A stretch of DNA of 64,000 nt from Thioalkalicoccus limnaeus (GCF_041197575.1 NZ_JBDKXB010000001.1:1-64000); one strand, 5' to 3'. Positions 50,286-59,435 are shown, counted from the stretch's first letter. Notes: generated from the letters alone by a model not told the origin. Numbers and translations: made by a program.

Positions 50286-52328
50286 TCAGAAGGAGTAGCT
50301 CACGCTCATTGCGAGGAAGTCGCGGTCGACGAGCGGGTTGGTGTGGCTGGCATAGGCGGCCGGTTGGCCGGGCGGCAGGCTTTGGCCCGGTGATGGCGTA
50401 TCGACACCTCGGACCTTGTCGCCACCAAAGAAGGACGTGTAGGCGAGATCCGCCTGCCACTTCTGCCGGTAATTCAACTCGACTCCCAGCGTCAAAGCCT
50501 TCGCCCCCTCATTGAAGGTTGGGCTGCGTCCATCGACGTCGTGGAAGAAGGCGATCCTCGGAAAGAGCGTGGCCGGTCCGATCGCGTTCGGGTATTCGAA
50601 GCGGGCGAGCAACCGGTAGCCCCAAGAGTCCTTCGTCGCGAAGCAGTTCGTGTCGGTCGAGCCGTACGAGGCGGCTGTCGCTGAACCCGGTTGCGGGAGG
50701 TGGCAGCCGGGAGCCGCAAAGCGGATATCGGAAGGCAGCTGGAGCCGGGTGTAGCCGACCTCGCCGACCAGGATTACTTGATCAGCCGCCAGCACGCGCG
50801 ACAGGGCTTTGGTCGCGGTCATCTGCATCTGATGCATTTCGACCCGGCGATAACCGGTGATCTCGGTCCCATAGGGGACAGCGGCCGCCGCGGCGGGGTC
50901 GGTGCCGGTCAGTTGGTTGCCGATTCCGAGAGCCGCGCCGAGCAGCTCCGCCGACGGCAATTGCAGCGGCTGGTTGCGGCGATAGGAATACTCGCCCTGG
51001 AGCGCGATGCCGGCCGGCCCCGAGGTATTGAAGCTCACGCCGAACAGCTGGATGTCCTTCGGATAATCGACGAAGTAGCTCCCTGCACCACCGCGGCGGG
51101 CCGCGTTGCCGCAGGCCGCGTTGGTCGCATTGAGCGCCGAGAGCTGTGTCGCGAGCGCGATATTACCGCCGAGCACACCGGCCAACGCGCCGATGTTCGC
51201 CGCCGAATGCAAGGCGCCGAAGGTCGGGATGTCGACGACCGTGCAACCAGGCGCGCCGGGCGCGACGGGTATGCCGGCTGCCCCCAGGGCTGCGTCGGCA
51301 CCGCCCGGCAGCGGTCCGGCAATGGTTCCAGGTGTCGTGATACCGCCGCGATAGCCTGACGCATAAGGGATGCGGCTGTGGTAATTCACATGGTAGAAAC
51401 CCAGCTCGGTGAAGTTCAGTGCCGGCAGAAAGGCGCGCAAGGCCACGCCGTACTCCCCTCCGTCGCCAGGCTGGCGATCCGGCGATCGCGGGGCCGAAAG
51501 CTGTCCGGCCGGGTCCACCGGGAAGATGCCAGGTAGGGCATTCCCGTCGTTGCGCCGCCCGAACCCGGTATAGGCCGTCGAGCCCCCTTTCGCGACGAAG
51601 TCGTTGGTGCTCAAGAAGGTACCGACCGGGTCGATCTTCGTCTTCTCCCACTGAGCCATCCACAGCGCTTCCAGCGACAGGTTGTCGGTCAACTCCTGCG
51701 CGCCCCACAGGATCGTGGTCGGCATCAATCCCTCGCGCAGCTCGGACCCCGGAATCCGTAAGCGACTGACATTGATCGGGTTGAGTATATTGATCCCGTT
51801 CAGGATGAAGGTGCTTTCGCCCCAGCTGACGACCTGTCGACCCAAACGCAGATTGAGATCGCGGCCCGCGACGTCGAACCGCCCGCGCACGAAGGCATCG
51901 AGCAGCTCCGCGTCGCGGCCGGCCTCGTGCCGGGCAGACCGATTGAGCTCGCCCTTGCCCATGATCGCGTCGTCATAAAAGTACGATGCCCGCACGAAGG
52001 CCCCGTAATCCCGGTAGTTCAGCTCCAGGTCGTGCGTGGCCTTGAACGCTAGAGAGACCAGTTCACCGCGATCGTAGTTCAGGTTGCCGTCGTCGGCGTT
52101 GGGATCGCGTGAGCTGCCGCCGTTGGCCAGGCTGATCAGCGACGACTCGCGGTTCTGAAGCCGCCAGAGCGCGCCAACGGACAAGGTGGTGTCGAAGCTG
52201 CCAGTGATCTCTCCGGATGTGAACTCGAACGCGGAAACGGACGGTGCCGCGATGGCCAAGGCCACCGCGGCACCCAGAGCACCGGCAATCAGATGGGGCG
52301 GTGCGGGACCGCGATTCTTTTCAGACAT
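50286..52328 (-). CDS. DUF1302 outer-membrane beta-barrel protein
   Basis: A 680-aa protein with an N-terminal signal (LIAGALGAAVALAIAAPSVSA) and a mature start FEFTSGEITGSFDTTLSVGALWR. It consists of amphipathic strands with alternating aromatic residues throughout (LNYRDYGAFVRASYFYDDAI; LRLGRQVVSWGESTFILNGINILNPINVSRLRIPG, a conserved DUF1302 block; YSYRRNQPLQLPSAELLGAALG). It ends MSVSYSF, and the C-terminal Phe is the usual BAM recognition signal. First gene of the cluster, it is divergent from the patatin gene. It is the likely outer-membrane component of an RND-YCF48-DUF1329-DUF1302 route. Confidence 0.88.
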   Translation of the reverse strand: MSEKNRGPAPPHLIAGALGAAVALAIAAPSVSAFEFTSGEITGSFDTTLSVGALWRLQNRESSLISLANGGSSRDPNADDGNLNYDRGELVSLAFKATHDLELNYRDYGAFVRASYFYDDAIMGKGELNRSARHEAGRDAELLDAFVRGRFDVAGRDLNLRLGRQVVSWGESTFILNGINILNPINVSRLRIPGSELREGLMPTTILWGAQELTDNLSLEALWMAQWEKTKIDPVGTFLSTNDFVAKGGSTAYTGFGRRNDGNALPGIFPVDPAGQLSAPRSPDRQPGDGGEYGVALRAFLPALNFTELGFYHVNYHSRIPYASGYRGGITTPGTIAGPLPGGADAALGAAGIPVAPGAPGCTVVDIPTFGALHSAANIGALAGVLGGNIALATQLSALNATNAACGNAARRGGAGSYFVDYPKDIQLFGVSFNTSGPAGIALQGEYSYRRNQPLQLPSAELLGAALGIGNQLTGTDPAAAAAVPYGTEITGYRRVEMHQMQMTATKALSRVLAADQVILVGEVGYTRLQLPSDIRFAAPGCHLPQPGSATAASYGSTDTNCFATKDSWGYRLLARFEYPNAIGPATLFPRIAFFHDVDGRSPTFNEGAKALTLGVELNYRQKWQADLAYTSFFGGDKVRGVDTPSPGQSLPPGQPAAYASHTNPLVDRDFLAMSVSYSF

Positions 52329-52633
52329 GAGCGATTTCCCCCTCGTACGGACGCCGGGCCACGCCGGCGGTGTTCTGTGTTGGTCTGGTCCCCCTTTTCG
52401 GCATCATACATTTTGGGATTTTGTTTGGGTAGCAACGCGCTGGATGCGCCAGGCGGCCAGCCGATGGGCGCCGCGCCGCCCTGCCCACCCGGCTTGGGTG
52501 CGTGGATAAGGGTATGATTTGTGAGGTGCGGTCATTTCCCGCCACGTTTCTAAGGCAAGGAGTCGCTCCGTGGCGTGCGGAGGACGGCAAGGGTCGTGTC
52601 GGTCAATTCCGAATCGAGAACGATGGAGTCAGA
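52329..52633. promoter_or_regulatory. Divergent intergenic region between DUF1302 and patatin genes
   Basis: About 305 bases carry the promoters for both the minus-strand envelope cluster and the plus-strand phospholipase. The stretch 52380-52435 is locally AT-richer (TTTTGGGATTTTG), as expected near a promoter, but I cannot assign -35/-10 boxes firmly. No coding sequence is seen apart from an unlikely in-frame upstream extension of the patatin gene. Confidence 0.35.
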
Positions 52634-53587
52634 ATGAAGAAGCTATCCAAGGGAACTCCCGTGTCTCTGGTGTTGGGTAGTGGCGGTGCCCGGGGGCTCG
52701 CTCATATCGGCGTGATTCAGTGGTTGGAGGAACAGGGTTATCGCATCGCGTCGATTTCCGGATCCTCGATGGGGGCGCTGGTCGGTGGCATCTACGCGGC
52801 GGGCGAACTGGATGCGTATCGCCGTTGGGTCTGCGCGCTGCGGCGCACCGATGTGCTGCGTTTCCTCGATTTCGCGTTCAGCGCCAATGGTCTGTTCAAA
52901 GGGGATCACATCATGGACACGCTGAGGGACATGGTCGGCGAGCACCTGATCGAGGATCTGCCAATCGCGTACACGGCGGTGGCGACCGATATCGAACGCC
53001 AGCGCGAGGTCTGGCTGTCGCGCGGTCCGCTCTTCGACGCCATTCGCGCCTCGATCGCGGTGCCCACCGTGTTCACCCCGCACCATCACGAAGGCCTGAC
53101 ACTGGTCGACGGCGGTCTCCTGAATCCGGTGCCGATCGCGCCGACCTTCCGCGATCTGACAGACCTGACCATCGCGGTCGATCTCAATGGCGAGACCGAC
53201 ATCGCACGCACACGGGATTCGGCGGCGGCGCGGGACGAGCGCGATGGCGGTGATCTCGATCTGCACGCGCGCATCGTGCAGTTTCTGGATGTCATCGGTC
53301 AGAATCTGATGGCCCCGCCGGAGCGGGACCTCGGGATGTTCGAGCTTGTGAGCCGGTCGTACGAGACGATGCAGAAGGCCATTGCGCGCCTGAAATTGGC
53401 GGCCTATGCGCCCGACGTGGTGATCGAGGTGCCACGCGATGCCTGTGGCGCGCACGAGTTCTTCCGCGCCCGCGAGATGATCGAGCTGGGGTATCGGCTG
53501 GCCGAGAGCGCGATGCCGAGCGGCGAGTCGACGACCGGACGAAGCTGCCCGGAGCGCAGTCTATTGGGCACTCGACACCGACCCTAG
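52634..53587 (+). CDS. Patatin-like phospholipase (RssA type)
   Basis: A 317-aa serine hydrolase. The oxyanion hole is LVLGSGGARGLAHIG (about 13-27), the nucleophile motif is ISGSSMGALVGGIYAAG with Ser45, and the catalytic aspartate lies in LTLVDGGLLNPVPI (about 160-170), giving the patatin Ser-Asp dyad. The length and GARG/GSSMG order match bacterial RssA-like cytoplasmic phospholipases. ATG 52634 starts just before the homology; an upstream ATG at 52502 would add 44 residues without similarity. It is divergent from the DUF1302-RND cluster, so a lipid-related link is possible. Confidence 0.88.
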   Translation: MKKLSKGTPVSLVLGSGGARGLAHIGVIQWLEEQGYRIASISGSSMGALVGGIYAAGELDAYRRWVCALRRTDVLRFLDFAFSANGLFKGDHIMDTLRDMVGEHLIEDLPIAYTAVATDIERQREVWLSRGPLFDAIRASIAVPTVFTPHHHEGLTLVDGGLLNPVPIAPTFRDLTDLTIAVDLNGETDIARTRDSAAARDERDGGDLDLHARIVQFLDVIGQNLMAPPERDLGMFELVSRSYETMQKAIARLKLAAYAPDVVIEVPRDACGAHEFFRAREMIELGYRLAESAMPSGESTTGRSCPERSLLGTRHRP

Positions 53588-53688
53588 ATAGCACCAGCTG
53601 ACCGCCGGGTGAATGCGCCGATGCCCGTTGGGCCGGGTGTTGCCCGACGGGCACAGGCCGCGACCCTTGCACGAGCAGACGACGACAA

Positions 53689-54936
53689 TCATGCCGGCCC
53701 CTTGCGAGAGCGGGTGGCGGTCTTGGGCACTGCGCTCATGTCCGCGACCAGTTCCTCGAAGCGGCGCACCGTCACGGGGCCTTCGTCGGCAGCCAGGGCC
53801 CTCGCGACATCGTCGAGACTGTGGGCCCCGTTGCTCTTGCGGCGTATCTCGCGGTCGATCTCCCGCATTACCCCTACCGCCCGGGCCGTGATGGGACCGC
53901 TGGAGCGCTCCACATCGAGGCTCTCGACGTCTTTTCCCCACTCGGCCAGTTTCCGGTGCGCCCTCTCGAAACGGGCCTCGCTGATGGTGCCCGACCGACG
54001 CAGGATCTCCAGTGAGTAATACTCCGCGAGCCCCTCGACGATCCAGTTGGCGCCGGGACCGCTGCGGGCGCGCATGGCGACGTGAATCAACTCGTGGACC
54101 AGAGTGCTGGTGCCGTTGCCGCTGATCAGCGGCCGGTCGCGGTGCAGGTAGATCGATCCTGGGCCGGACAGGGCACCACGCCAAAAGGGATCGCCTGCGC
54201 TAACCACCAACAAACGGTCGGTAAACCCGGGGAAGAGTTGCTGAATGGAGGGTAGTGTCCAACGCAGCAACGCCAGGATGTCGAGGTAGCGCACATCCTG
54301 ACCGACCGGGGCCGACACGGCGACACGGCTGTCGCCGATGTGGTCGCGGCGGGTGCCGATGTGGCCCATCACCAGCCAGCCCGTCGGCCGGCCGAAGCGC
54401 CGGCGGGGATCGTCGACCTTGAACCGGCCGCTTTCATAGCGGGGATAACGGGTCTCGACGGACCAGCCCTCGGGCAGGCGGAATTGCAGCTTGGCGCTCG
54501 CGGAGGTGCGATCTTTGAACTTCGAGTGGATCGGCGGTACCAGATCGTCGGCGCGAAACAGCGCCCACTCGGGCGTGATCATGCCGTCGTAGGCACCGTT
54601 GTCCCGCCGACTGTTGATGTCCACCCGGTACTGCAGCCAGGCGTCCTGCGCCGGCGGTGTCCACCGCACCTGGTTGCCCTGGACAGAAACCTGTCCGGTG
54701 CCGAAAAAGTGGCTGTGGCGTTGCGGGTCGATCCGCAGCGTCAGCCGTTGAACGAAATGGACGTTGCGCGTCAGGCGGATCTTCACCACCGCGGATTCGC
54801 TCTCCGGCTTGATCCAGACGGAGTAGAGCACCCCGAAGGTCGCGGGATCGGTCGCGTTGGCGAACCCCGTCGGCAGCGTCAGTGCCGAGGCCAGTAGCAG
54901 GAGTCGCAGGATCGTCATCAAGCGCATGGGCAGCAT
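53689..54936 (-). CDS. Secreted gluzincin metallopeptidase-like protein
   Basis: A 415-aa protein. The signal peptide is MTILRLLLLASALTLPTGFANA. A beta-rich N-terminal part (about 30-225) is followed by the zinc site: TSTLVHELIHVAMRARSGPGANWIVEGLAEYYSLEIL, that is HExxH at about 290-294 plus a downstream Glu in EGLAEYY, the M1/M61 gluzincin pattern. C-terminal helices carry basic residues. The exact peptidase family is not certain. Its in-frame extension upstream of 54936 overlaps the PepSY gene's end, and several Met codons (54936, 54927, 54918) compete for the start. Confidence 0.72.
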   Translation of the reverse strand: MLPMRLMTILRLLLLASALTLPTGFANATDPATFGVLYSVWIKPESESAVVKIRLTRNVHFVQRLTLRIDPQRHSHFFGTGQVSVQGNQVRWTPPAQDAWLQYRVDINSRRDNGAYDGMITPEWALFRADDLVPPIHSKFKDRTSASAKLQFRLPEGWSVETRYPRYESGRFKVDDPRRRFGRPTGWLVMGHIGTRRDHIGDSRVAVSAPVGQDVRYLDILALLRWTLPSIQQLFPGFTDRLLVVSAGDPFWRGALSGPGSIYLHRDRPLISGNGTSTLVHELIHVAMRARSGPGANWIVEGLAEYYSLEILRRSGTISEARFERAHRKLAEWGKDVESLDVERSSGPITARAVGVMREIDREIRRKSNGAHSLDDVARALAADEGPVTVRRFEELVADMSAVPKTATRSRKGPA

Positions 54937-55043
54937 CGCTGGTGGGTGACCGAGAACACGGCAGGGGTACCTGGGATCGTATCGACGGATTATAACGGGA
55001 TCTCGAAGATTGCCCTGCGCTTCGAGCGCGACTTTCGACGGGG

Positions 55044-56006
55044 TCACCGATCAAGAGGGTGCTGCGTTGGCAATCGGTGAGACCGTTGCGTTCGGTCGTC
55101 ACATCGACTCGGCCGCCGCTGGCGACGCAACCAGGAATAGAGTCCCGTGACGGTCACGGCGATCAGGAGCAGCGCGGACAACAGATTGATCACGCCCGAC
55201 CAGGCGCCGGCCCAGGTGCCTTCGTGCAACTGCTTGACCCAGCTCGGCGTCGCGGTGACCGCGACCTGGCCGTTGGACTCGACGACATGGGCCGCTTCGC
55301 CTTGCGCTGACCTGGTCTTGACCAGGGCGCTGCCCGCCTGAAAGCGCCGTGCCATGACGAGCTGACCGTCCGCTGGCTGCGGCACGGCCTGGATCGCCCG
55401 CGCCAGACCGATGGGCTCGCCGGGCGCGAGGGTGGGTAACGTCGGCTTGCCGATGTGCAGGGCCATCAGCAGTCCGGTGATCGGCAACAGTGCGAGCAGC
55501 GGGAGCGCGAACCAGCCGATGCCGCGATGCCAGCCCCCGAGCGTGTTGCGCAGCCTGGGCAGGCCGAACAGGACGCCGGTGACCAGGATCGCGACCATGG
55601 CGTAGGTGGCGATCTCGACCAGGAGGCCGGCACCGACCAGCAGATTCTTGTGAAGATCGAGTGCGAAGCCGAACAGGTCGAAGCCCTGACTGGCCGCAGC
55701 GGTCCGCGTCGCGACATCGAAGGTCCCGGCTACGGCGGGGTCTTCGGATTTCACCTCGATCGATCGACCATCTGCCGACAGACTGACTGCGGTTGCCCGA
55801 CCGGCCGGATCGATGGCCGCGAGTGCTGCGGCCACGGCGTCCGTGCTGACCCGGGCCGATGGGGCGGCGCTATGGTCGGTGCCCAGGATCGGCTTGACCG
55901 CGAGGATCGCCCCGGACAACAGGATGAGCAGGAACACCGGGGTCAGCCCCAGGGCCACCCAGCGATGGGCGATCAGGAGCGGGCGCTTGAGTCGTTTCGG
56001 AAGCAT
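55044..56006 (-). CDS. PepSY-associated membrane protein
   Basis: A 320-aa inner-membrane protein with four helices: RWVALGLTPVFLLILLSGAILAVKPIL, IATYAMVAILVTGVLFGLPRLR, GIGWFALPLLALLPITGLLMALH and WSGVINLLSALLLIAVTVTGLYSWLRR. The first periplasmic loop holds a PepSY-like segment, and HRW, DLHKNL and WHRG carry the conserved histidines of the PepSY_TM (PF03929) family, some of which act in ferric-siderophore reduction. It is divergent from the response-regulator gene by about 200 bases and may be that system's target. Confidence 0.82.
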   Translation of the reverse strand: MLPKRLKRPLLIAHRWVALGLTPVFLLILLSGAILAVKPILGTDHSAAPSARVSTDAVAAALAAIDPAGRATAVSLSADGRSIEVKSEDPAVAGTFDVATRTAAASQGFDLFGFALDLHKNLLVGAGLLVEIATYAMVAILVTGVLFGLPRLRNTLGGWHRGIGWFALPLLALLPITGLLMALHIGKPTLPTLAPGEPIGLARAIQAVPQPADGQLVMARRFQAGSALVKTRSAQGEAAHVVESNGQVAVTATPSWVKQLHEGTWAGAWSGVINLLSALLLIAVTVTGLYSWLRRQRRPSRCDDRTQRSHRLPTQHPLDR

Positions 56007-56208
56007 GGTGCGAGGTCCCTCGCCTTGGTTGAGCAGTGGTTCCCGCCGATGCAGCGGGATGTCGTTACCTTAGCCGGGGCCTGCGTTAAGCTGTGTAAGC
56101 CTCGTGTAAAGATCGGTAAAGTCCTGTAACAAGAGGTCAATGGCCTTGATTCTCGAACGCGGGTCGCGATGATGGTCGCCTCGGATGGCAAGTGCAGCGG
56201 GGGCGGTG

Positions 56209-56901
56209 ATGACGCGGGTCCTTCTGGTCGATGACGACCTGGAACTGGGCGAGATGCTGACCGAGTACCTCGAGCGGGAGGGTTTCGAGGCGACGGCCGT
56301 GCCGGACGGTGAGACCGGTGTGCATCAGGCCCTATCGGGCGAGTACGGGATCCTGGTGCTGGACGTGATGATGCCGGGCCTGAATGGGATCGAAGCGCTG
56401 CGCCGCATCCGCGCGCAGGATCGGCGCCTCCCTGTCCTGATGCTCACGGCCAGGGGTGACGACGTGGACCGCATCGTCGGCCTCGAGCTCGGCGCTGATG
56501 ACTATGTGCCCAAACCCTGTAGCCCACGGGAACTGGTCGCGCGCATCCGAGCCATCCTGCGGCGCACCCAGATGCCGGCGCCGAGCACCGCGTCGTCGGC
56601 GCCCTTGACCGCCGGGGCGCTGACCTTGTGGTCTGAACGGCGTCATGTGGAGTGGCGAGGCCAGCCGCTCGAGCTCACCAGTACCGAGTTCAATCTGCTC
56701 GAGGTGCTGGTCCGCCATGCCGGCCGGGTGGTGAGCAAACAGGAACTCTCGCAGCAGGCACTGGGCCGCCCGCTGGCCCGTTACGACCGCAGCATCGACG
56801 TCCACCTGAGCAGCATCCGGCACAAGCTCGGACTCGATGACGACGGCCGCTCGCCGATTCAGACGGTGCGCGGCCTCGGCTACCAGTTCGTGCGGGAATG
56901 A
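56209..56901 (+). CDS. OmpR/CpxR-family response regulator
   Basis: A 230-aa regulator. The receiver domain (1-115) has acidic residues Asp8-Asp10, phosphoacceptor Asp52 in LVLDVMMPG, Thr80 and Lys102 in ADDYVPKP. The winged-helix DNA-binding domain (about 130-228) has LTSTEFNLLEVLVRHAGRVVSKQELSQQALG and RSIDVHLSSIRHKL. GxxVSKEELxxxxLGR and the late SIDVHxSxLRxKL are CpxR-like. The ATG at 56209 follows a GGGGGCGGTG stretch; an ATG at 56185 is possible. It overlaps the kinase gene by 4 bases. Part of its end is duplicated at 59245-59328. Confidence 0.92.
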   Translation: MTRVLLVDDDLELGEMLTEYLEREGFEATAVPDGETGVHQALSGEYGILVLDVMMPGLNGIEALRRIRAQDRRLPVLMLTARGDDVDRIVGLELGADDYVPKPCSPRELVARIRAILRRTQMPAPSTASSAPLTAGALTLWSERRHVEWRGQPLELTSTEFNLLEVLVRHAGRVVSKQELSQQALGRPLARYDRSIDVHLSSIRHKLGLDDDGRSPIQTVRGLGYQFVRE

Positions 56902-58244
56902 GGGCCATGGGTCGGCTGTTCTGGAAGCTGTTGCTCGCCTTCTGGCTGGCGCTGCTGGCGGCGAGCCTTGGGGTAGGCACCGCCGTCTGGCTGCACCAGC
57001 AGGCACTCGCCGAACGCGGGCAGGAGTTGGCGAGCGGACCCCGGGCGGCCTTTCTGGTGTCGGCGGCGGCCAAGGTCTTCCAGCACGGGGGCCGCGCGGC
57101 GCTGAACGACTACCTGGAGGAATCGCTCGCCCTGCATCGCGGCGCCCATGTCTACGTCGTCGACGATGCCGGGCAGGAGCTGCTGGGGCGTGCCGTCCCC
57201 TCGGGCTTGGTGGCCCAGGCGCGCCGGCTGGCGCACGAGGATCGGGGACCACGCATTGCCCGCCTGGAACGGGTCGCGGGGCGCGACTATCTGTTCTTCG
57301 TGCCGGCCGGTGGCCCCAAGCCGCTCCATCACCTCCCACTGGTCCTGCCGATCGGCGTCGGCATCCTGGCGAGCCTCGCTTTCAGCGCCTGGCTGGCCTG
57401 GTATCTGTCGACCCCGATCCGTCACCTGCGCGGGGCCTTCGACGCCGCGGCGGCCGGCAAGCTCGACACGCGAATCAGTCAGCGCATGGGGCGGCGGCGC
57501 GACGAGATCGCCGACCTCGGACGCGACTTCGATCGCATGGCCGGGCAGTTGCAGACCCTGGTCAACGCCCAGCGGCGCCTGCTGCATGACGTTTCCCACG
57601 AATTGCGCTCGCCGCTGGCGCGGTTGGAAGCCGCTATCGGCCTGGCGCGGCAACGACCCGAGCGGTTCGCCGACACGCTCGCTCGCATCGAGCGCGAAGC
57701 GGTGCGGCTCGACCAGTTGGTCGGCGAGCTCTTGACCCTGTCACGGATGGAAGCGGGGATGGCGCGGGCCGCGGACGAAGAGATCGACCTGGGCGAGCTG
57801 GTGCGGGAGGTTGCCGAGGATGCGCGCTTCGAGGCGCAGGCGACTGGCCGGCGGGTCGAATTCTTCGGCGCCGGCGAGGCACGGGTCATTGCCAACGTCG
57901 AGCTCTTGCACCGCGCCCTGGAGAACCTGGTCCGCAATGCGGTGAAGTTCACCGACCTCGGGAGCACGGTCGCGGTAGAGATCGCACGCCACGCCGATCC
58001 CGCCGGCAATCCCGACCGGCTGGTGGTGACCGTTTCAGACCGGGGGCCCGGCGTTCCAGAAGGCGAGTTGCAGGCCATCTTCGAACCCTTCTTCCGCAGC
58101 GAGGCGGGGGCCAAGACCGCCGGCTTCGGGCTTGGGCTGGCCATCGCTCGCCGGGCCATCGAGGCGCATGGTGGTAGTATTCGCGCCCGCAACCGCCCAG
58201 GGGGCGGGTTGCAGGTCGAGGTCGACCTGCCGGCAATCGCTTGA
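56898..58244 (+). CDS. CpxA-like sensor histidine kinase
   Basis: A 448-aa kinase. Helix 1 (FWKLLLAFWLALLAASLGVGTAVWL, about 8-32), a periplasmic sensor of about 110 residues (HVYVVDDAGQELLGRAVP), helix 2 (LPLVLPIGVGILASLAFSAWLAWYLSTPI, about 146-174), then HAMP, then the H-box LLHDVSHELRSPLARL with phospho-His234. The N box is HRALENLVRNAVKFT, the G1/G2 boxes are VSDRGPGVPEGE and TAGFGLGLAIARR. It pairs with the 4-bp-overlapping regulator. The sensor is shorter than CpxA's, so the signal may differ; envelope stress is the most likely class. Confidence 0.92.
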   Translation: MRAMGRLFWKLLLAFWLALLAASLGVGTAVWLHQQALAERGQELASGPRAAFLVSAAAKVFQHGGRAALNDYLEESLALHRGAHVYVVDDAGQELLGRAVPSGLVAQARRLAHEDRGPRIARLERVAGRDYLFFVPAGGPKPLHHLPLVLPIGVGILASLAFSAWLAWYLSTPIRHLRGAFDAAAAGKLDTRISQRMGRRRDEIADLGRDFDRMAGQLQTLVNAQRRLLHDVSHELRSPLARLEAAIGLARQRPERFADTLARIEREAVRLDQLVGELLTLSRMEAGMARAADEEIDLGELVREVAEDARFEAQATGRRVEFFGAGEARVIANVELLHRALENLVRNAVKFTDLGSTVAVEIARHADPAGNPDRLVVTVSDRGPGVPEGELQAIFEPFFRSEAGAKTAGFGLGLAIARRAIEAHGGSIRARNRPGGGLQVEVDLPAIA

Positions 58245-58625
58245 AGCTGACGATCCGCACCGAGCCTGACCAGGTGAACGGAATGGCGAGACACCGGGTT
58301 ACCGGGTCTCGCATCCTGGAATCTCTCCGCAGCCGGGGCGGCCAAGCGACGCATCCCTTTCCTGAGCTGGAGCCAGCCGCAGGCCGTGGGGATGGATTGC
58401 TGACCCGCAAGGTACTCAGCGGTTGCCTGCCTCGATCGCCTTGTCGGCACCGTAGCCGCCTAACGCTAAGGCTCGCCCGCCGCCCAGATAGGGTCACATG
58501 CCATTCGGCGTGAGCTCAACATGGCTATCGACCGGCGTGATTGAGGTATTTCGGAAACGGTCAACGTAATTGCGTTCCACGGGCCAGACCTAGCGAGTCA
58601 TACGTCTTAGACGTACCATCGGGCC
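58245..58625. other. 381-bp intergenic region with a hairpin after the kinase gene
   Basis: GCGAGAC (58286-58292) faces GTCTCGC (58306-58312), with ACCGG repeated in the loop, 42 bases past the kinase stop; it is a candidate terminator without a T-run. The rest shows no gene. It should include the promoter of the toxin-antitoxin pair, ahead of 58626. Confidence 0.4.
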
Positions 58626-58943
58626 ATGTACACCATCATCGAAACGCCGCTGTTCACCGAGGACGCCCGCGCGATCTCGTCCGAAGACGAACGAGCGGCG
58701 TTTTGCGCTTGGCTGGCCGCTCATCCGCTGGCCGGCGAGGCCATTCCCGGCTCGGGCGGATGCCGCAAGGTCCGCTGGACGCGCGCAGGCATGGGTAAGC
58801 GCGGCGGAGCGCGGGTGATCTACTACAACCGGCTCGAAGATGGACGAATTTACCTGCTGGTGATCTATGCCAAGGCCGAGTGCGGCAACATCCCGACGCA
58901 TCTGCTCAAAGCCATCCGCGAGGAACTGATCCATGACCACTGA
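58626..58943 (+). CDS. RelE/HigB-type toxin
   Basis: A 105-aa ribosome-dependent mRNA interferase-like protein. MYTIIETPLFTEDARAISSEDERAAFCAWLAAHP, the KVRWTRAGMGKRGGARVIYYNRLEDGRIYLLVIYAKAE core and the SGGCRKVRW strand match the RelE_StbE/HigB group, with basic residues (Arg, Lys) on the central strands that cleave ribosome-bound mRNA. It precedes and overlaps its antitoxin by 11 bases, the toxin-first order of HigBA. Most such loci are self-regulated by the antitoxin. Confidence 0.88.
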   Translation: MYTIIETPLFTEDARAISSEDERAAFCAWLAAHPLAGEAIPGSGGCRKVRWTRAGMGKRGGARVIYYNRLEDGRIYLLVIYAKAECGNIPTHLLKAIREELIHDH

Positions 58944-59211
58944 AGACACCATCACCGGCGAAGAACTGGGTGAAAAACTGCTCGCGTCCATCCGCCAGAT
59001 GAAGGCCGGACAGGGGACGGCCGTGCACTCGCCATCGATGACCGCACGCCGGAAGACCGGCCTGTCCCAGGCGCAATTCGCCAAGCTGCTCGGCGTCTCC
59101 GTGCGTACCGTGCAGGAATGGGAACAGGGTCGCCGTCGCCCCAGTGGTGCGGCTCGCACCCTGTTCAAGGTCGCCGAGCGCCATCCCGAGGTGTTGCGCG
59201 AGCTGGTCTGA
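58933..59211 (+). CDS. HigA-type XRE antitoxin
   Basis: A 92-aa DNA-binding antitoxin. The C-terminal half is a helix-turn-helix: RRKTGLSQAQFAKLLGVSVRTVQEWEQGRRRPSGAARTLFKVAERHPE. The N-terminal arm (EELGEKLLASIRQMKAGQG) should bind the toxin. It starts 11 bases inside the toxin gene. It probably represses its own operon together with the toxin. Confidence 0.88.
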   Translation: MTTEDTITGEELGEKLLASIRQMKAGQGTAVHSPSMTARRKTGLSQAQFAKLLGVSVRTVQEWEQGRRRPSGAARTLFKVAERHPEVLRELV

Positions 59212-59244
59212 GGGCGGCTCATGTCAGCCGCCTAAACGACTCAA

Positions 59245-59328
59245 ATCGACGTCCACCTGAGCAGCATTCGGCACAAGCTCGGACCCGATGACGACGGCCA
59301 CTCGTCGATTCAGACGGTGCGCGGCCTC
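59245..59328 (+). repeat. 84-bp duplicate of part of the response-regulator gene
   Basis: This block repeats 56794-56877 (the SIDVHLSSIRHKL... TVRGL part of the regulator) with 80 of 84 bases identical; the changes are at four single sites. No start or reading context exists, so it is a displaced fragment. It ends exactly where the 13-bp tandem array begins, next to a RAYT transposase, suggesting that transposition or template slippage moved it. Confidence 0.85.
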
Positions 59329-59329
59329 A

Positions 59330-59420
59330 GGGTCAAGGGGTCGGGTCAAGGGGTCGGGTCAAGGGGTCGGGTCAAGGGGTCGGGTCAAGGGGTCGGGTCA
59401 AGGGGTCGGGTCAAGGGGTC
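59330..59420. repeat. Tandem array of seven 13-bp units
   Basis: GGGTCAAGGGGTC is repeated seven times without change, followed by degenerate copies up to about 59440. It sits between the regulator duplicate and the RAYT gene's 3' end. The unit resembles a shortened form of the GGGGTCAGGTC half of the RAYT-flanking repeat, so it probably arose by amplification of one end. The 13-bp period is not a multiple of three, so it does not encode a simple peptide repeat in a single codon phase. Confidence 0.85.
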
Positions 59421-59435
59421 GGGTCAGAGGGTCAA

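Noticed and set aside
49022..50515. Open frame of nearly 500 codons on the plus strand opposite DUF1329
   Set aside because: Antisense shadow of a well-recognised gene; no signal peptide, domain or ribosome-binding site of its own.
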